A model generated the notes under the pieces. It had not been told where the DNA came from. It was given only the letters and a program-made list of their open reading frames with translations, and did not search any database. This document shows positions 11,626 to 22,280 of a stretch of 64,000 nt of DNA, in pieces. The position numbers and the translations under genes are program-made. The stretch's first letter is position 1. Each line of letters begins with the position of its first letter. Origin of the DNA: Limonium bicolor (lineage: Eukaryota; Streptophyta; Magnoliopsida; Caryophyllales; Plumbaginaceae); contig CM041777.1 in NCBI GenBank assembly GCA_023374045.1, forward strand, positions 89,956,300 to 90,020,299, written 5' to 3'.

Positions 11626-13251
11626 GGGAAAATTACATCCTACACCTATGAGGTTTAACGTATTTTCACAAACCACCCACATGGTTTGGATAATTACTTC
11701 CTCACCCATCAACTTAGCTCCGTTTTATATCCGTCAACATTTCTCTTGTTTCTGTTAGTTAATGCCAATGTCCTGTTTTAAATTGTTCCCCTGTATGCTG
11801 ACATGGCATCTTCTCTAGCTATCTCCTTGCTCTGCGCCTTGCTTCATTTCTTTTTGTCTTGTGTCTGCGCCTCTACGAAGATCTCTAGAACTACTACACC
11901 TGCATCTCTAGCTCACTCACGAAAATTTTGCTACACATTCTCCAGATCTGTCTTCTTGAGAGAAAAAACGATAAACAACAAGATTCCAACTAGAAGGAAG
12001 ATTATAAGTAATCGAGGTTGTGCCGATGCCAAGATCTCTCCTCAGATTTTTGCCCTTATCTCTCTAATTTCTCCCTTTCCTCCCCATCTCTGGTAAATCT
12101 GCTCCCTGTCCTCAATGACTAGTTCGATCTACCAAGTAATAAACTCTGGATCATCCCTCCCTTCCCTATCTCTTACTTTCTGCCAAAGTGACTATTCTAC
12201 TTCCTTGACTGGCTTTCGAACATCTATTAACAGTTCATGGTCGAGCGATTTTCAGTTCGATCTACTACTACTCTCCCTCGAGAGACCTTGTGGCTCTACA
12301 GAGATCCTAGCCCTGTGGCGGAGAAGAGATCAGGTTCACCACATTTAGAATTAAGAATTCATTTCCAGATCTATTGAGCCCAAGGATTAGTCTTCTCGCT
12401 CTCCGCGTCAACAGACTCTGGGAGTTCAGCTTAGATTCTGATATATTATCCAGACGGTAGATCTATTAACAATTCATATACCGATGAGATTCAGTGTCAC
12501 TGGCAACTAATCTCAGTAATTGACACAAATACTTCAGCCGTCAACTTATTTGTGACTAATTAGTGATGTTCTTTAATTTCGCTAAATGCGTCTCCTTCAG
12601 ATTTGTCTTGTGTCTGAGCCTTGCGAAAACTAATCCTCAAAACAACTCTCTGCACTCACCACTACCCACATTCACTCACGCAATTTTTCAATACATTCTC
12701 CGGCTTCACAGTAGTTTTGCAATATATTCTCCAAATTTGACTTCTGCCTGTGTCTCGGCAGAGACAAATCTCTGGATTTGCTGCATCTACATCTTCATCT
12801 CACTCACGATAATTTTGTAATACATTCCTCCGCGTCAGTGCAATCCAAACACGTATTATTCGTGAACTTATCTTCTCCACTAACCGTAATTTTGAAACCC
12901 TAGCTGGCGAATAAGGAAAAAAATTCACGGTCGCCTTCATTCCCTTCACTTACTCTAGTAAGTAGATCATTGTTCTCATATGCCATGTCAGCATATAGGG
13001 GAACAAGTTAAAATGGGACATCTGGCATCGACTAACAGAAACAAAATGAAATGTTGACGGATGTAAAACGGAGCTAAGTTGATGGGTGGGGAAAGTAACT
13101 ATCCAAACCACGTGGGTGGTTTGTGAAAATACGTTAAATCTAATGGGTGCGGGATAGCTAAGTTGATGGGTGGGGAAAGTAAAGTCAAACCACCACGTGG
13201 GTGGTTTGTGAAAATACGTTAAATCTAATGGGTGTGGGATGTAATTTTTCC
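11626..13251. mobile_element. Non-autonomous Mutator-like element (MULE), 1.6 kb
   Basis: The left terminus is GGGAAAATTACATCC and the right terminus in reverse complement GGAAAAATTACATCC. The inverted homology continues for roughly 180 bases (11626-11808 against about 12980-13251). The element is flanked by a perfect 9-bp target duplication AATATTTTA (11617-11625 and 13252-13260), the hallmark length of Mutator elements. The right arm carries an extra tandem copy of its outer 80 bases (about 13075-13160 and 13160-13245). The interior has no transposase. It contains three diverged copies of a segment with 'TTGTGTCTG' and 'CTCACTCACG' (near 11860-11945, 12605-12690 and 12740-12825). Confidence 0.9.
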
Positions 13252-13480
13252 AATATTTTATTTCTCTTATTTCATTAGCTATGGAATGTGAGAAAAAGTA
13301 TAGTTTAACTCAACTCTTAATCTTTCATTTACTCATACCTCAAATTTTAAACAACCACTCTTGAAGGTTACTCGAGACAGACGAACACTCCCATTTTCAG
13401 TCATACTATAGCAGTCTTTATCTGAAGCTTGTTATGTATGTGTGAAACAGAAAAATTATATTACTCCTCTCACTTTCAAC

Positions 13481-14337
13481 TAATGGTGGCCACGGGTTCG
13501 GTTCCACCGGTTCCGGTTCCGGTTCCACCGGTTCCGATTCCAGAAAATGTGTATTCGTATTCGGATCCGGTCTGGGCGGTTCCGGTTCCGGTTCCGGTTC
13601 TGAAATCTGGATTCGCTTCAGATTCGGTCAAAAAACCGGTTCCGGCCGGTTCCGTCCGGTTCCTGTTCCGGTTCCGGTTCTGATCGGTTCCGACCGGTTC
13701 CGGAAAGATTCGATCGGCTTTAGTTGCTTCGTTTTAGCTTCGATTTGAGATCCGTTTGAGCAGACACGTTGCACTTTCCATCCACTTTACTCCTAGATAG
13801 GTTATTCTTCAAGTTTATAATCATAAATGTGTAAGAAACAAATAATTAGGAATTTTTATTGAATTTACAAAAATAAGGAACAAAGAGAATTTTATTATAT
13901 GATTCACTGTCTTATTAAAACCTTATTAGGTAAAAACCCATTGGGAAAACCCTAATTAGGAAAAAGAGTACAACTACTAAGAGGTTACATGATGTCAATT
14001 TGTAAGTCTTTAAAAAAAGATTACATGGAAAGAAAGTAATACTAATTTACTAATACATTCTAAAATATTACACGGTAACTTCAACCGGTTCCGGGGCGGT
14101 TCCGGTTTCGGTTCCACCGGTTCCGGTTCCTGTTCGGTTCCCGGTTCCGAATCCGACGGTGGTTCCAAGCGGTTCCGGTTCCGGTTCTGAGCCTGGTTCA
14201 GGCCCGAATCTCAAAACATGTATTGTATTCGGAACCGGCTGAGGCGGTTCGGTTCCGATTCTGGTTCCCACCGGTCCCGGCCGGTTCCGGGTAGAACCGC
14301 CGGTTCCGGGTAGAACCGGACCTGATGGCCACCATTA
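13481..14337. mobile_element. hAT-type non-autonomous element with GGTTCC-repeat subterminal arrays
   Basis: The ends are TAATGGTGGCCA and TGGCCACCATTA, exact inverse complements, flanked by a perfect 8-bp duplication CTTTCAAC (13473-13480 and 14338-14345). An 8-bp duplication is characteristic of the hAT superfamily. Inside both ends lie about 220 bases of degenerate CGGTTC / GGTTCCGGTTCC repeat (13495-13710 and 14080-14320) around an AT-rich core. No transposase is present. The repetitive peptides encoded here (alternating Pro/Val or Gly/Thr/Glu) are an artefact of the repeat. Confidence 0.9.
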
Positions 14338-14389
14338 CTTTCAACCCTCCACTTCATCCCACTTGCAAAACTAGCTTCATGGATAAGAA

Positions 14390-15240
14390 CATCCTGGTCA
14401 GTTCCAAAAATACCATAAGAGAGATCTATCCAAGGCCCCAAATATCATTCCAGAAGTTTATAATTTTCTCATCACTAATTGCCCACCTTACACCACCAAT
14501 TGTTGTGATAGTCTTCCAAGTTCTTGAGACTGAACTAGACCTTGTGTTCGGTATTACCCTTCAACACTCTTGACCAAAGGTCGTCTCTTTCCTCTTCAAC
14601 CTCAATTTCAACTTTGCAAGGAAAGCCATCTTCGTCTCCTTTGATTTCTTAATTCCCTTCCCACCTCAGCTTTTGTTTCGCAACAGTTCCTCCACGTTAC
14701 AGTGTGTGTAGTTTTTTTTCTCCTTCTGTGTGCCCTACAGGAAGGAGTGTCAAGCTTTATCGATCTTATTGCGCAACAAGAGTCGTAAATGCCACACTTG
14801 CATATTTAAAACTAGTAAAGTCAAGACGACAAGCTTTTCAACCCTCACCCTACCTGCACAAGGCCAAGTTTGCTTCTACCTATTTTAGCTTTAAACTTGT
14901 CCATCATTGAGTTGAAATGTGTCTGGCTAGGCTTTCTTTAGAAAAAAGTTCACACCCTATTATCTCCAAAATTTTTGGGTAAGCAATATAAGAGCTCAAT
15001 TCAATAGATTTATGAGTTGTCAATTTCTTAGAGAACATCATCTAAATTTGGTAAGACTTACTTTCTTACTTAATCCCCGGCAAAATCTATTGAGGCAACT
15101 ATTCATAACTTGACCAGTTGTAGGTTCTCTCATCAGTGAGACAAAATCATCCCGCATAACATAGTTACATAGATGCCCCTAGATGGGATATCCTGTGGTC
15201 CAATTTGATAGTCTTCCAGTTGCGTGCTTCCATCTCTTCA
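14390..15240 (-). pseudogene. Decayed LINE reverse-transcriptase C-terminal fragment
   Basis: Read on the minus strand, the frames show pieces of the region that follows the reverse-transcriptase core of plant L1-type LINEs: 'MDKFKAKIGRSKLGLVQVG' (about 14860-14915), a segment near 14560-14640 of the 'AFLAKLKLRL' type, and 'WAISDEKIINFWNDIWG' (about 14425-14480), which resembles the usual GDG-x-FW-DxW motif. Stops and frame changes separate the pieces. No start, tail or target duplication is visible, so this is an old fragment. The assignment rests on motif order and is moderate. Confidence 0.55.
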
Positions 15241-15675
15241 TCAATAAGATGGGATAGCCTTTCAATACTAAGAGTGGAAGTAGAAGATAAAAAAAAATTC
15301 TAATTTTATTGGACAGCATCCCCCAACAAAAGTACTCAAATGAATAGAAGTTTCAGGTATCATTCAAATAATGATCTTCAGAAAATAATCCAAAAAGGAG
15401 CAATAAGGACAATACAAGGCAACAAATTGAACAAGGGCATTCATTAACATGCTCCAACTTCCACCCCTGAAACAAGGATTCAACCACATGATCCGAAAAG
15501 CAGAGGATAACAGCAAAGCACAAAGCCAAACTTTCATAAATATTGACCAAACTGCCAAAGTTCACAGAAGCCATGTACAAACAACAATTAATTGAAAATT
15601 AATTTTAAAATAAGATGAACCGAAACCGATATCAATACAAACCCAGCAAAATAAATTATAAAAAAAAACCAATAA

Positions 15676-16653
15676 TCAGAAGTCGAAACCCACGCTGTCT
15701 TCAATCGCATCCCCGACCATATCACCAATGATAAGCCCACCTAGAGCACCACCGAGTAAACCAACACCCAATCCCATTCCCATTTTACTACCACTCTTCT
15801 TCGGTTTCTGCGGTTTTTGATTATACTGACCGCCCGGATACCCACCCGCTGGTTGACTCGGAGGATAACCGTACCCATACCCAGGTTGCTGCGGTGGATA
15901 CCCACCACCATACTGCGCCGGCGGGTAACCTTGCGCTGGTGGGTACCCTTGTGCCGACGGTGGGGGTCCATAACCAGACTGATACGGCGGTGGTGCCCCA
16001 CTCCCTTGACCAGGATACCCAGCTGGTGGCGGATAAGCTTGTGCATACCCAGCTGGTGGCGGCGGTGCTGATCCTGGGTAACCAACTGATCCAGAATATC
16101 CAGCTTCCGGTGGGTAAGGACCATGACCCGTGGGTGGATACGCAGCCGGTGGCTGTCCTCCATAACTACTACTACCACCAGCAGCATAACCATACCCAAC
16201 TGGATTATCACCCTTACCCTTCGCCGCAGCGTCCGGTGCATCCGTCACTTTATACGATATATTAAGCTCACCCTGAGATTTCCCTGAGGGTCGTCTGACC
16301 TGATACGCGGCGAATTGTTTGGAATCGATCTTCTGGTTCTTTGATGAATTGATCAATTCGCTGACAGGTACTCTGACCTCACCAATTTCCTCGTCCTTTC
16401 CGAAAGATTCGTGCTTAATCTCAAAGATGAGGAGGGAGTTTGACTGCAAAGCTTTCTGCTCGTCGAGAGTGAATTTCATGGTGTGGTTCCAGGATGGTTT
16501 GGTTCCACCGTCTGTATGGACTGGGGTTTTCTGTTTGGATTTTGAGTCGTGTGATAAGGATACGACGACATACACGTCCATTACTCCGATTAGGTTAACG
16601 TTTTTCAGATCCTTTGCGGAGATCAGGGTTAGTTCTAGTGTCAGGTTGCCCAT
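15676..16653 (-). CDS. SRC2: SRC2-like C2-domain protein (325 aa), intact single exon
   Basis: Residues 1 to about 125 form a C2 domain: 'LELTLISAKDLKNVNLIGVM', then 'DVYVVVSLS', and 'TKPSWNHTMKFTLDEQ' all sit where plant SRC2 proteins have them. Residues about 150-285 are a low-complexity Gly/Pro/Tyr/Gln region with repeated GYPP and PPAGY units. The C terminus (about 288-325) has a short Gly-rich hydrophobic stretch, 'GMGLGVGLLGGALGGLIIG', then an acidic tail. Known SRC2 proteins are cold-responsive, bind membranes through C2 and traffic to the protein storage vacuole or plasma membrane; this function is inferred by family. The gene has no introns and no frame break, unlike the other host genes here. 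The start is the only Met that yields a complete C2 strand 1. Confidence 0.93.
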   Translation of the reverse strand: MGNLTLELTLISAKDLKNVNLIGVMDVYVVVSLSHDSKSKQKTPVHTDGGTKPSWNHTMKFTLDEQKALQSNSLLIFEIKHESFGKDEEIGEVRVPVSELINSSKNQKIDSKQFAAYQVRRPSGKSQGELNISYKVTDAPDAAAKGKGDNPVGYGYAAGGSSSYGGQPPAAYPPTGHGPYPPEAGYSGSVGYPGSAPPPPAGYAQAYPPPAGYPGQGSGAPPPYQSGYGPPPSAQGYPPAQGYPPAQYGGGYPPQQPGYGYGYPPSQPAGGYPGGQYNQKPQKPKKSGSKMGMGLGVGLLGGALGGLIIGDMVGDAIEDSVGFDF

Positions 16654-16887
16654 TTTTGTTAGGTTTGATAGTTGATCGGGATTTGGGAGGAAGAAGATCG
16701 AGGGTTTCGGGATTGGGGGACTTGATGAAGAGAAATGAAGGATATGGCATAAGTGAAGAGAAATGAAGTTGACTTTTTAAAATATTCACCTGCGCTGATA
16801 CAGAAGTCAACCCCACGAAAGAGAACTCCCGGGCGGGCGGAGACGAGTTAGAGAGAAGTTGCAGGACTTACTTCTCCTGAAAGTTTT

Positions 16888-16895
16888 TTTATATA
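16888..16895 (-). promoter_or_regulatory. Possible TATA box of the SRC2-like gene
   Basis: The minus strand reads TATATAAA about 235 bases upstream of the SRC2-like start codon. This would give a 5' leader of roughly 200 bases. The placement is plausible, but nothing else confirms it. Confidence 0.3.
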
Positions 16896-17024
16896 AATGT
16901 CAGCATTCTCCCTCCTTTTTGCTCCATCTCGGTCAGCAATTCAGTGGCGAGCAAGTTGAGAAAGACGCGCTTTATAAACGCGGACTTGGTACCTCCCGTA
17001 TATTCTCTATAACGAAACAAATGA

Positions 17025-18339
17025 AGGAGATAACAATAAGCCCGAGGTTGAGCAAATTTTATGAGATATCTCCGAGGTTTCATTTTCATTATGAGATACC
17101 ACCGAGGTTTCATTTTTTTTACGATATACCCTGAGGTTTCATTTTCATTGCGATATACCCCTAAGGTTTCAATTTTATTACGAGATGCCCCTCAGTTCAG
17201 ATTCTAATATATTATATTTTTCATGATCTCATTTTACCCTCACCCCATATGCCCCGCAACATGGATTTATGGTCAAATTTTTAAAAATTTAAAATATGAA
17301 CAAAATGCACAGAAAAATAAAGATCAATTTAAATTTTAATTCATTTTAAAAACAAAAATAAATGTATAAAAATAAATAAAAAAAATTAAACTCTAAAAAA
17401 GTTTAAAATAAATAGAAATGACCAAACAAAAAAAATAAATAATCTAATTAAAAAACTTATATTGTTATATAATTTAAAAACTATTATAGCAATTATATTT
17501 AAAGAACAAAAAAAATAATTTATACTTTATTTTTCTAATTTAAAATAATGATTTTTTCTATGTACTATATGAAATTATTGCTTTTAATATTCTTCATATT
17601 ATTTTTATACTTTTTACAATATTAATACATATCGTAACTCCTTAACAAGTTATGTTTATTTTTCAAAATAATTTACTTTTTAGTTTTTAGTCATTTCTAT
17701 CTATTATTTTTTGTTTTATGTTTATTTAATTATATTCATTTTTTAATATTGATTTCAAATTTTATATGAAATTTAATTTATATGAGCATTTTATTTAAGT
17801 TTCAAATTCAAAAAAACTTTGACCATATATCCCTTAGATTATTGTGGAGCATATGATTTTGAGCCACCGCTATAATAGTTTTAAATTATGTAACAATATA
17901 AGTTTTTTAAATAGATTATTTTTTTTTGTTGGTTAGTCATTTCTATTTATTTTAAACCTTTCATGATTCTAATTTTTTAATTTGTTTTTATACTTTTATT
18001 TATGTTTTTTGAATTGAAATAAAATTTTAATTGATCTTTAATTTTTATGTGCATTTTGTTCATATTTTAAATTTTTTAAAAATTTGACCATAAATCCATG
18101 TTGCGGGGCATATGGGGTGAGGGGTAAATGAAGATATGAAAAATATAATATATTAGAATCTGAACTGAGGGGCATCTCGTATAAAATTGAAACCTCAGGG
18201 GTATATCGTAATGAAAATGAAACCTCAGGGGTATATCGTAAAAAAAATGAAACCTCAGGGGTATATCGTAATGAAAATGAAACCTCAGGGGTATATTGTG
18301 AATTACGAAAAAAAACAGGGATATATCGTGAATTTTCCC
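17025..18339. mobile_element. Fold-back (long inverted repeat) transposable element
   Basis: The stretch is close to one large palindrome. About 17030-17495 is the inverse complement of about 17870-18300, and a further diverged copy of the arm lies near the centre (about 17680-17860). The outer part of each arm is itself tandem: on the right, four copies of a 30-base unit with CCTCAGGGGTATATCGTAAT start at 18189, 18219, 18249 and 18279. The right terminus, GTGAATTTTCCC, matches the ends of the MITE at 61523-61933, so the two are likely relatives. The left terminus has diverged or been lost, so no target duplication can be read. Confidence 0.7.
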
Positions 18340-18341
18340 AA

Positions 18342-20466
18342 AAATTTAAATGTATCAAAACATATTTATATTGACTCTTATTTTAGAGAAAATTGAATTA
18401 TGATGAACAACAGTATAAACTTTATATTATTTAGACTTATATCTAATAAACTATAAGACTTTGAAATTTCAGAAAAAGACAAATATAGAAAAAGATAAAA
18501 AATGGTTACATCTTCGCTCGCGTATTAGAAAATCAAAAAGAGCCCGAAATAAAAGTTGGACACACACTTTGACGTCTCGCATCCGTTTCTCTTCAAAACT
18601 AACACAATCTTGCTCTCCTTTTTCCTGGCGATTGCTGAAGTCGTCCAAGATCCTGGCATCGTTCACCCGTACACACGGAAGGATAGCAGCCAAGTTCTTT
18701 TGGTTGTTCAAACTTCTCCGGCTTTTACCAATTCGCTGAATGCCGCCACAGTCGGTTCGTTGCGGTAGAAAGACCCCGAGTTCCTCCAATATTCAGTAAA
18801 ACCGCATTAGTCTGGCCTCCGTCACACATATCTCTGCTCACTGCGCATCTCCATTAGCAGGTAGAGCTCTTGAATTCTCACTCTTTTGCGCTTCCTTTCA
18901 AATTAGTACTTCCATTTATCTCCGTTGAACTCGTTTTATCTTCTGATTGTCCCTCATACAGCCGTGGAACCGCTGATGTCTGGTAATTTGCAAATATTAC
19001 TGATTCGATACGTCAAACTGATTATGAAGCTATGTCACGATCGTGACTGATTAATTCACTGATTACACAGTGAACTAAATTCGATAAAATATTAGACTTC
19101 AGTCTCTCCTGTCTTCCTTGATTCTTCAAGTCAGCTTATTTAAGACGTCATCCACGGCTGCAGACCTCATGGCTTCCGCCCTTTCCAGTGCGAAAGCCCT
19201 CCTTTGGAAGGTTTATATGTCGAGGGTCTATTGCTCTAGTGCTCGAGCTCGGCCTTGTGTTTGAATCTTTCGGAGTTGAAACATATACTTCCTGTAATCC
19301 TACATCATTTAGGTTTCAGTGGAGAGGGTAGGAAGACGCACGCCGTTTTTGCCGTTCCACGACAATCCAGCGCAGTTCGTCGGAGATGCACGGCGGGTTT
19401 GGCGGTGCACGCAAACCCCAACGTACGTCGTCATTATTATCGGAAAGTTCATCTAGTTTCTCTCTAGTATTAATTTTTGTTTCAAGTATAAACCAGGTCC
19501 AAATCCCAAAAATTGTAGCGACATTATGTACTCTTACGGAAATTTAAAATTAGATGGTCTTGTCAGTTTGGTTTCTACAAGAGAGCACCTACTCTTCCAC
19601 TCACTCGCTGTGCGCCTTGGTCGCTCGCTTCCCCCAACGCGAAACGCATAATCATAGTACATCAAACCTCCCTTTTCCTCGTGTTCGTCGCCACTGCCAC
19701 CGCTTCTGGTCATCGCCCGTAAGCATCCTCTTTGAATCCCTCCTTGTCCACCGGTCACAAAATCGAGGTCTTTCTCTCAACTCTTGTTCTGTTCTTCTTT
19801 TCCTTTTTTCCTTGTTTTATATCCTTTTTGCCCTCGTGGGAATCTATGGTGAAACTCGTATAGAGGAGAAGAAGATAAACAACTTTGATATTAGTATAAC
19901 TTGCTTTTCAGGCCCATTAGAATAGTACGCCTACTTAGATAAAGGCTGTTCATAATCATAGCTGAAAGCTCTTATCTGTTCTTACGAGTTCCAATCCGAA
20001 GCATCTAATTTCTAGTATTGGAATATTATACTATTAGGTTCTAAAGCTAAAGGAAAATGATCTGATCAATCAATAGAAATGAAGATCGTCATGTTAAGAA
20101 TTTCTTCTCTTTCTATCCTATCTTTCCCATTTGAGTGTGGTTGCAAGACAGAGAAATAGACCATTGTCAGACACAAGACCTGTGCCTGCAGTAAATTTGG
20201 TTGCTCGTTGATGCTTGATTACGTGAAGGAAATCTCCTTTTTCCCCGTTGGTCTTCTATCATAGACTTGTGTTTGTCTTTTCACAGCTGAACTAGATTAG
20301 TTTGTTGTTTGCTTTTCCACGTCACGCATATGTTTGCTTATGCCCTTGTTTTTCTACTTGACTTTGTTTATCTTTTTATTGCCATATGTAGTTTCTCCCT
20401 GGTAATGAGTTGATCGCAGTGAAACAAGTTGATTACTTCAATATCCTGTTCAACTTGTGCAGATTC
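18342..20466 (+). other. Upstream region and possible 5' leader of the NUS1-like gene
   Basis: No protein gene is supported. A C/T-rich stretch at about 19590-19718 looks like a plant 5' leader and ends in a good splice donor (CCC|GTAAGC at 19718/19719). The acceptor before the NUS1 start codon (TTGTGCAG, ending about 20462) would complete a leader intron of about 740 bases. This is inference. The block near 18840-19460 has similar leader-like composition but no clear signal. Confidence 0.35.
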
Positions 20467-22280
20467 ATGGACGTGAGAGTGATTGGAACCAGGAAGTTGT
20501 TCAGTTATTCATCCCAGGTGTATTGGTCTATTATTCTCTTGCTCTGACCCATCTATTCCTGTGTTAATTCATTTTTCTATCAAACAGGTAGATTTGTGCA
20601 GCCGCTCTATGCTCTACTAAACCTTTCCCAATCACATTAGCATGTCTAGGCTTGTACCTTGGTTTATACGGTCCTTACATTACAAAATGGTTAGCAGATA
20701 TGAAATGGATCGTCTTCATAGTTTGAGTACTAATTCTTGCTAGAAGAAAAATTGGTACCGAGACAATGCTTGGTATATATATCTCTTAAAAATAAATGAA
20801 TATCAAATAGTGCTGTGTATACAGTTTTTTCTTTCGGCTAATGCTGACATTTGAATAACTCTTTGGTAAGGAGAAAAACAGAACTTCTGTTATTAGTATT
20901 TCAATCAGTGAAATGAAATTAAGTGGATGTTTGAGCAGATAATCTTATGTGTTCTATTCTTGGTGCAGATAGCTCAAATTTGGCTTCGATTCTGTGGAGC
21001 ATTCTACACATTTTTTTCTTTAGTATTTGGGAACATGCGTTAAATTAGCTATTACGCTTGAAAGCTACTTCATCAGTTCTGGTTATCTGAAGAAGTATCG
21101 ATCCATTGATGTAAATAAAGTTCAATACTTGGCCATTGTTATTGAGAGCGAAGAAGCTAAGGATACCAATCAAGTTGTTGAACTTCTAAGGTGGGTGGCT
21201 GATATAGGCGTCAAGCATGTTTGCCTGTATGATATGGAAGGTATTGTTTTTTATCATAAAACTCGAGTCTCAATCATTCATTGTATTACGCTGTACAATC
21301 CTGACTGAAATCCTTCATCAGGTGTCCTTAAGAAATCAAAAGGGGCAATCATAGAGAAGTCTAGTACAAGCAAATGGAAGGTAATAATCTGGCTCCTTGA
21401 GATAGATACCACTTCAAATTTTACAGAGTGAGTAGGAAGAAAAGGAATCTAATTGTTGGGTATCAGCTTCTTTTTCTGGTTAAATGCTGGCTTTATAAAG
21501 GTGAATTCATTGAATCCTCTTGCTCTCACTTTGATCTCCACCCTTGTACTATTATGTATGGAAATTTTCAGTCTGTAATTTGCAATTTTTGTTTTACTAA
21601 TATGTGCTGATGATGGTATCTTCAAACTGAGAGTTTTTCTGCCTTTTCCAGGAAGCTGATCTAAGAAAACCACTCATTGACCAAAACGAGTCAACTCTGG
21701 AGTTTGTTTTCATTTGCTGATGGAAAAGAGGGAGTTGCGAAAGCCGCAAACTCACTCTTCCTAAATTATGTTGACTCCAGCAAGAAAAACGGTTATCAAG
21801 AACTGCCTAAATTTACTGAGAAACTAGTGGATGAGGCCCTTAAAGATATCGGTTCGCTTCACCTTCCAACAATTTTTTTATATTTACAGTTCTATGTTAT
21901 TGGTCATTGTTGTCTGACCGTCTAGATATCTCTTGTAGGTCGAAGAGGCCCTGATCCTGATCTCTTATTAGTTTATGCCCCAGCAAGATGCCATCTTGGA
22001 TTCCCAGCTTGGAGAATGAGATACACTGAGATAGTGTAAGTTGATTGCTCATGTCTCTCTCTCACGAAGGCACTTGTTATGACGAGATTTGGAAGTTATA
22101 ATGGCCGACATCAAGAGCCAAAAAAAATTCCATATTAGTGAGTAGTTGTGTTACTCATGTATAGTGTTTATTTGTTTCATTTTTGGCAGACATATGGGGC
22201 CGTTGAAATCATCAAAATTTGGTTCGCTGATGAAGGCCATTCATCGGTTCACTACAGTTCGGCAGAACTATGGTAATTGA
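20467..22280 (+). CDS. LEW1: NUS1/LEW1-type dehydrodolichyl diphosphate synthase subunit, two frame-breaking insertions
   Basis: Six exons with GT/AG borders: 20467-20517, 20969-21240, 21322-21380, 21652-21851, 21939-22035 and 22190-22280. They encode a hydrophobic N-terminal segment, then 'SYFISSGYLKKYRSIDVNKV', 'VADIGVKHVCLYDMEG', 'FADGKEGVAKAANSLFLNY', 'GRRGPDPDLLLVYAPARCHL', 'LGFPAWRMRYTEIVHMGPLK' and the C-terminal 'FTTVRQNYG'. This is the order of plant LEW1/NUS1 (Nogo-B-receptor type) proteins. They are ER-membrane partners of the catalytic cis-prenyltransferase and are needed for dolichol and protein glycosylation. The exons total 770 bases, two more than a multiple of three. Removing one base at GGG (21029-21031) and one in the TTTT run (about 21710-21713) gives 255 residues in frame. 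These are recent breaks or sequence errors. Confidence 0.85.

Noticed and set aside
13495..14320. Possible proline/valine or glycine/threonine repeat proteins, or a CRISPR-like array
   Set aside because: The repeats are degenerate hexamers inside a hAT element, without unique spacers of constant length and without conserved frame.
15741..16265. Overlapping frames on both strands rich in His, Arg and Leu
   Set aside because: They are shadow frames of the Gly/Pro/Tyr repeat of the SRC2-like gene.
18187..18396. Frame encoding a periodic peptide with repeated KPQGYIV units
   Set aside because: It is the translation of the 30-base tandem repeat in the fold-back element arm; it has no start context and no family.
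18469..18789. Minus-strand 106-codon frame upstream of NUS1
   Set aside because: No recognisable domain, splice support or conserved pattern; the region fits leader/promoter sequence of the plus-strand gene better.
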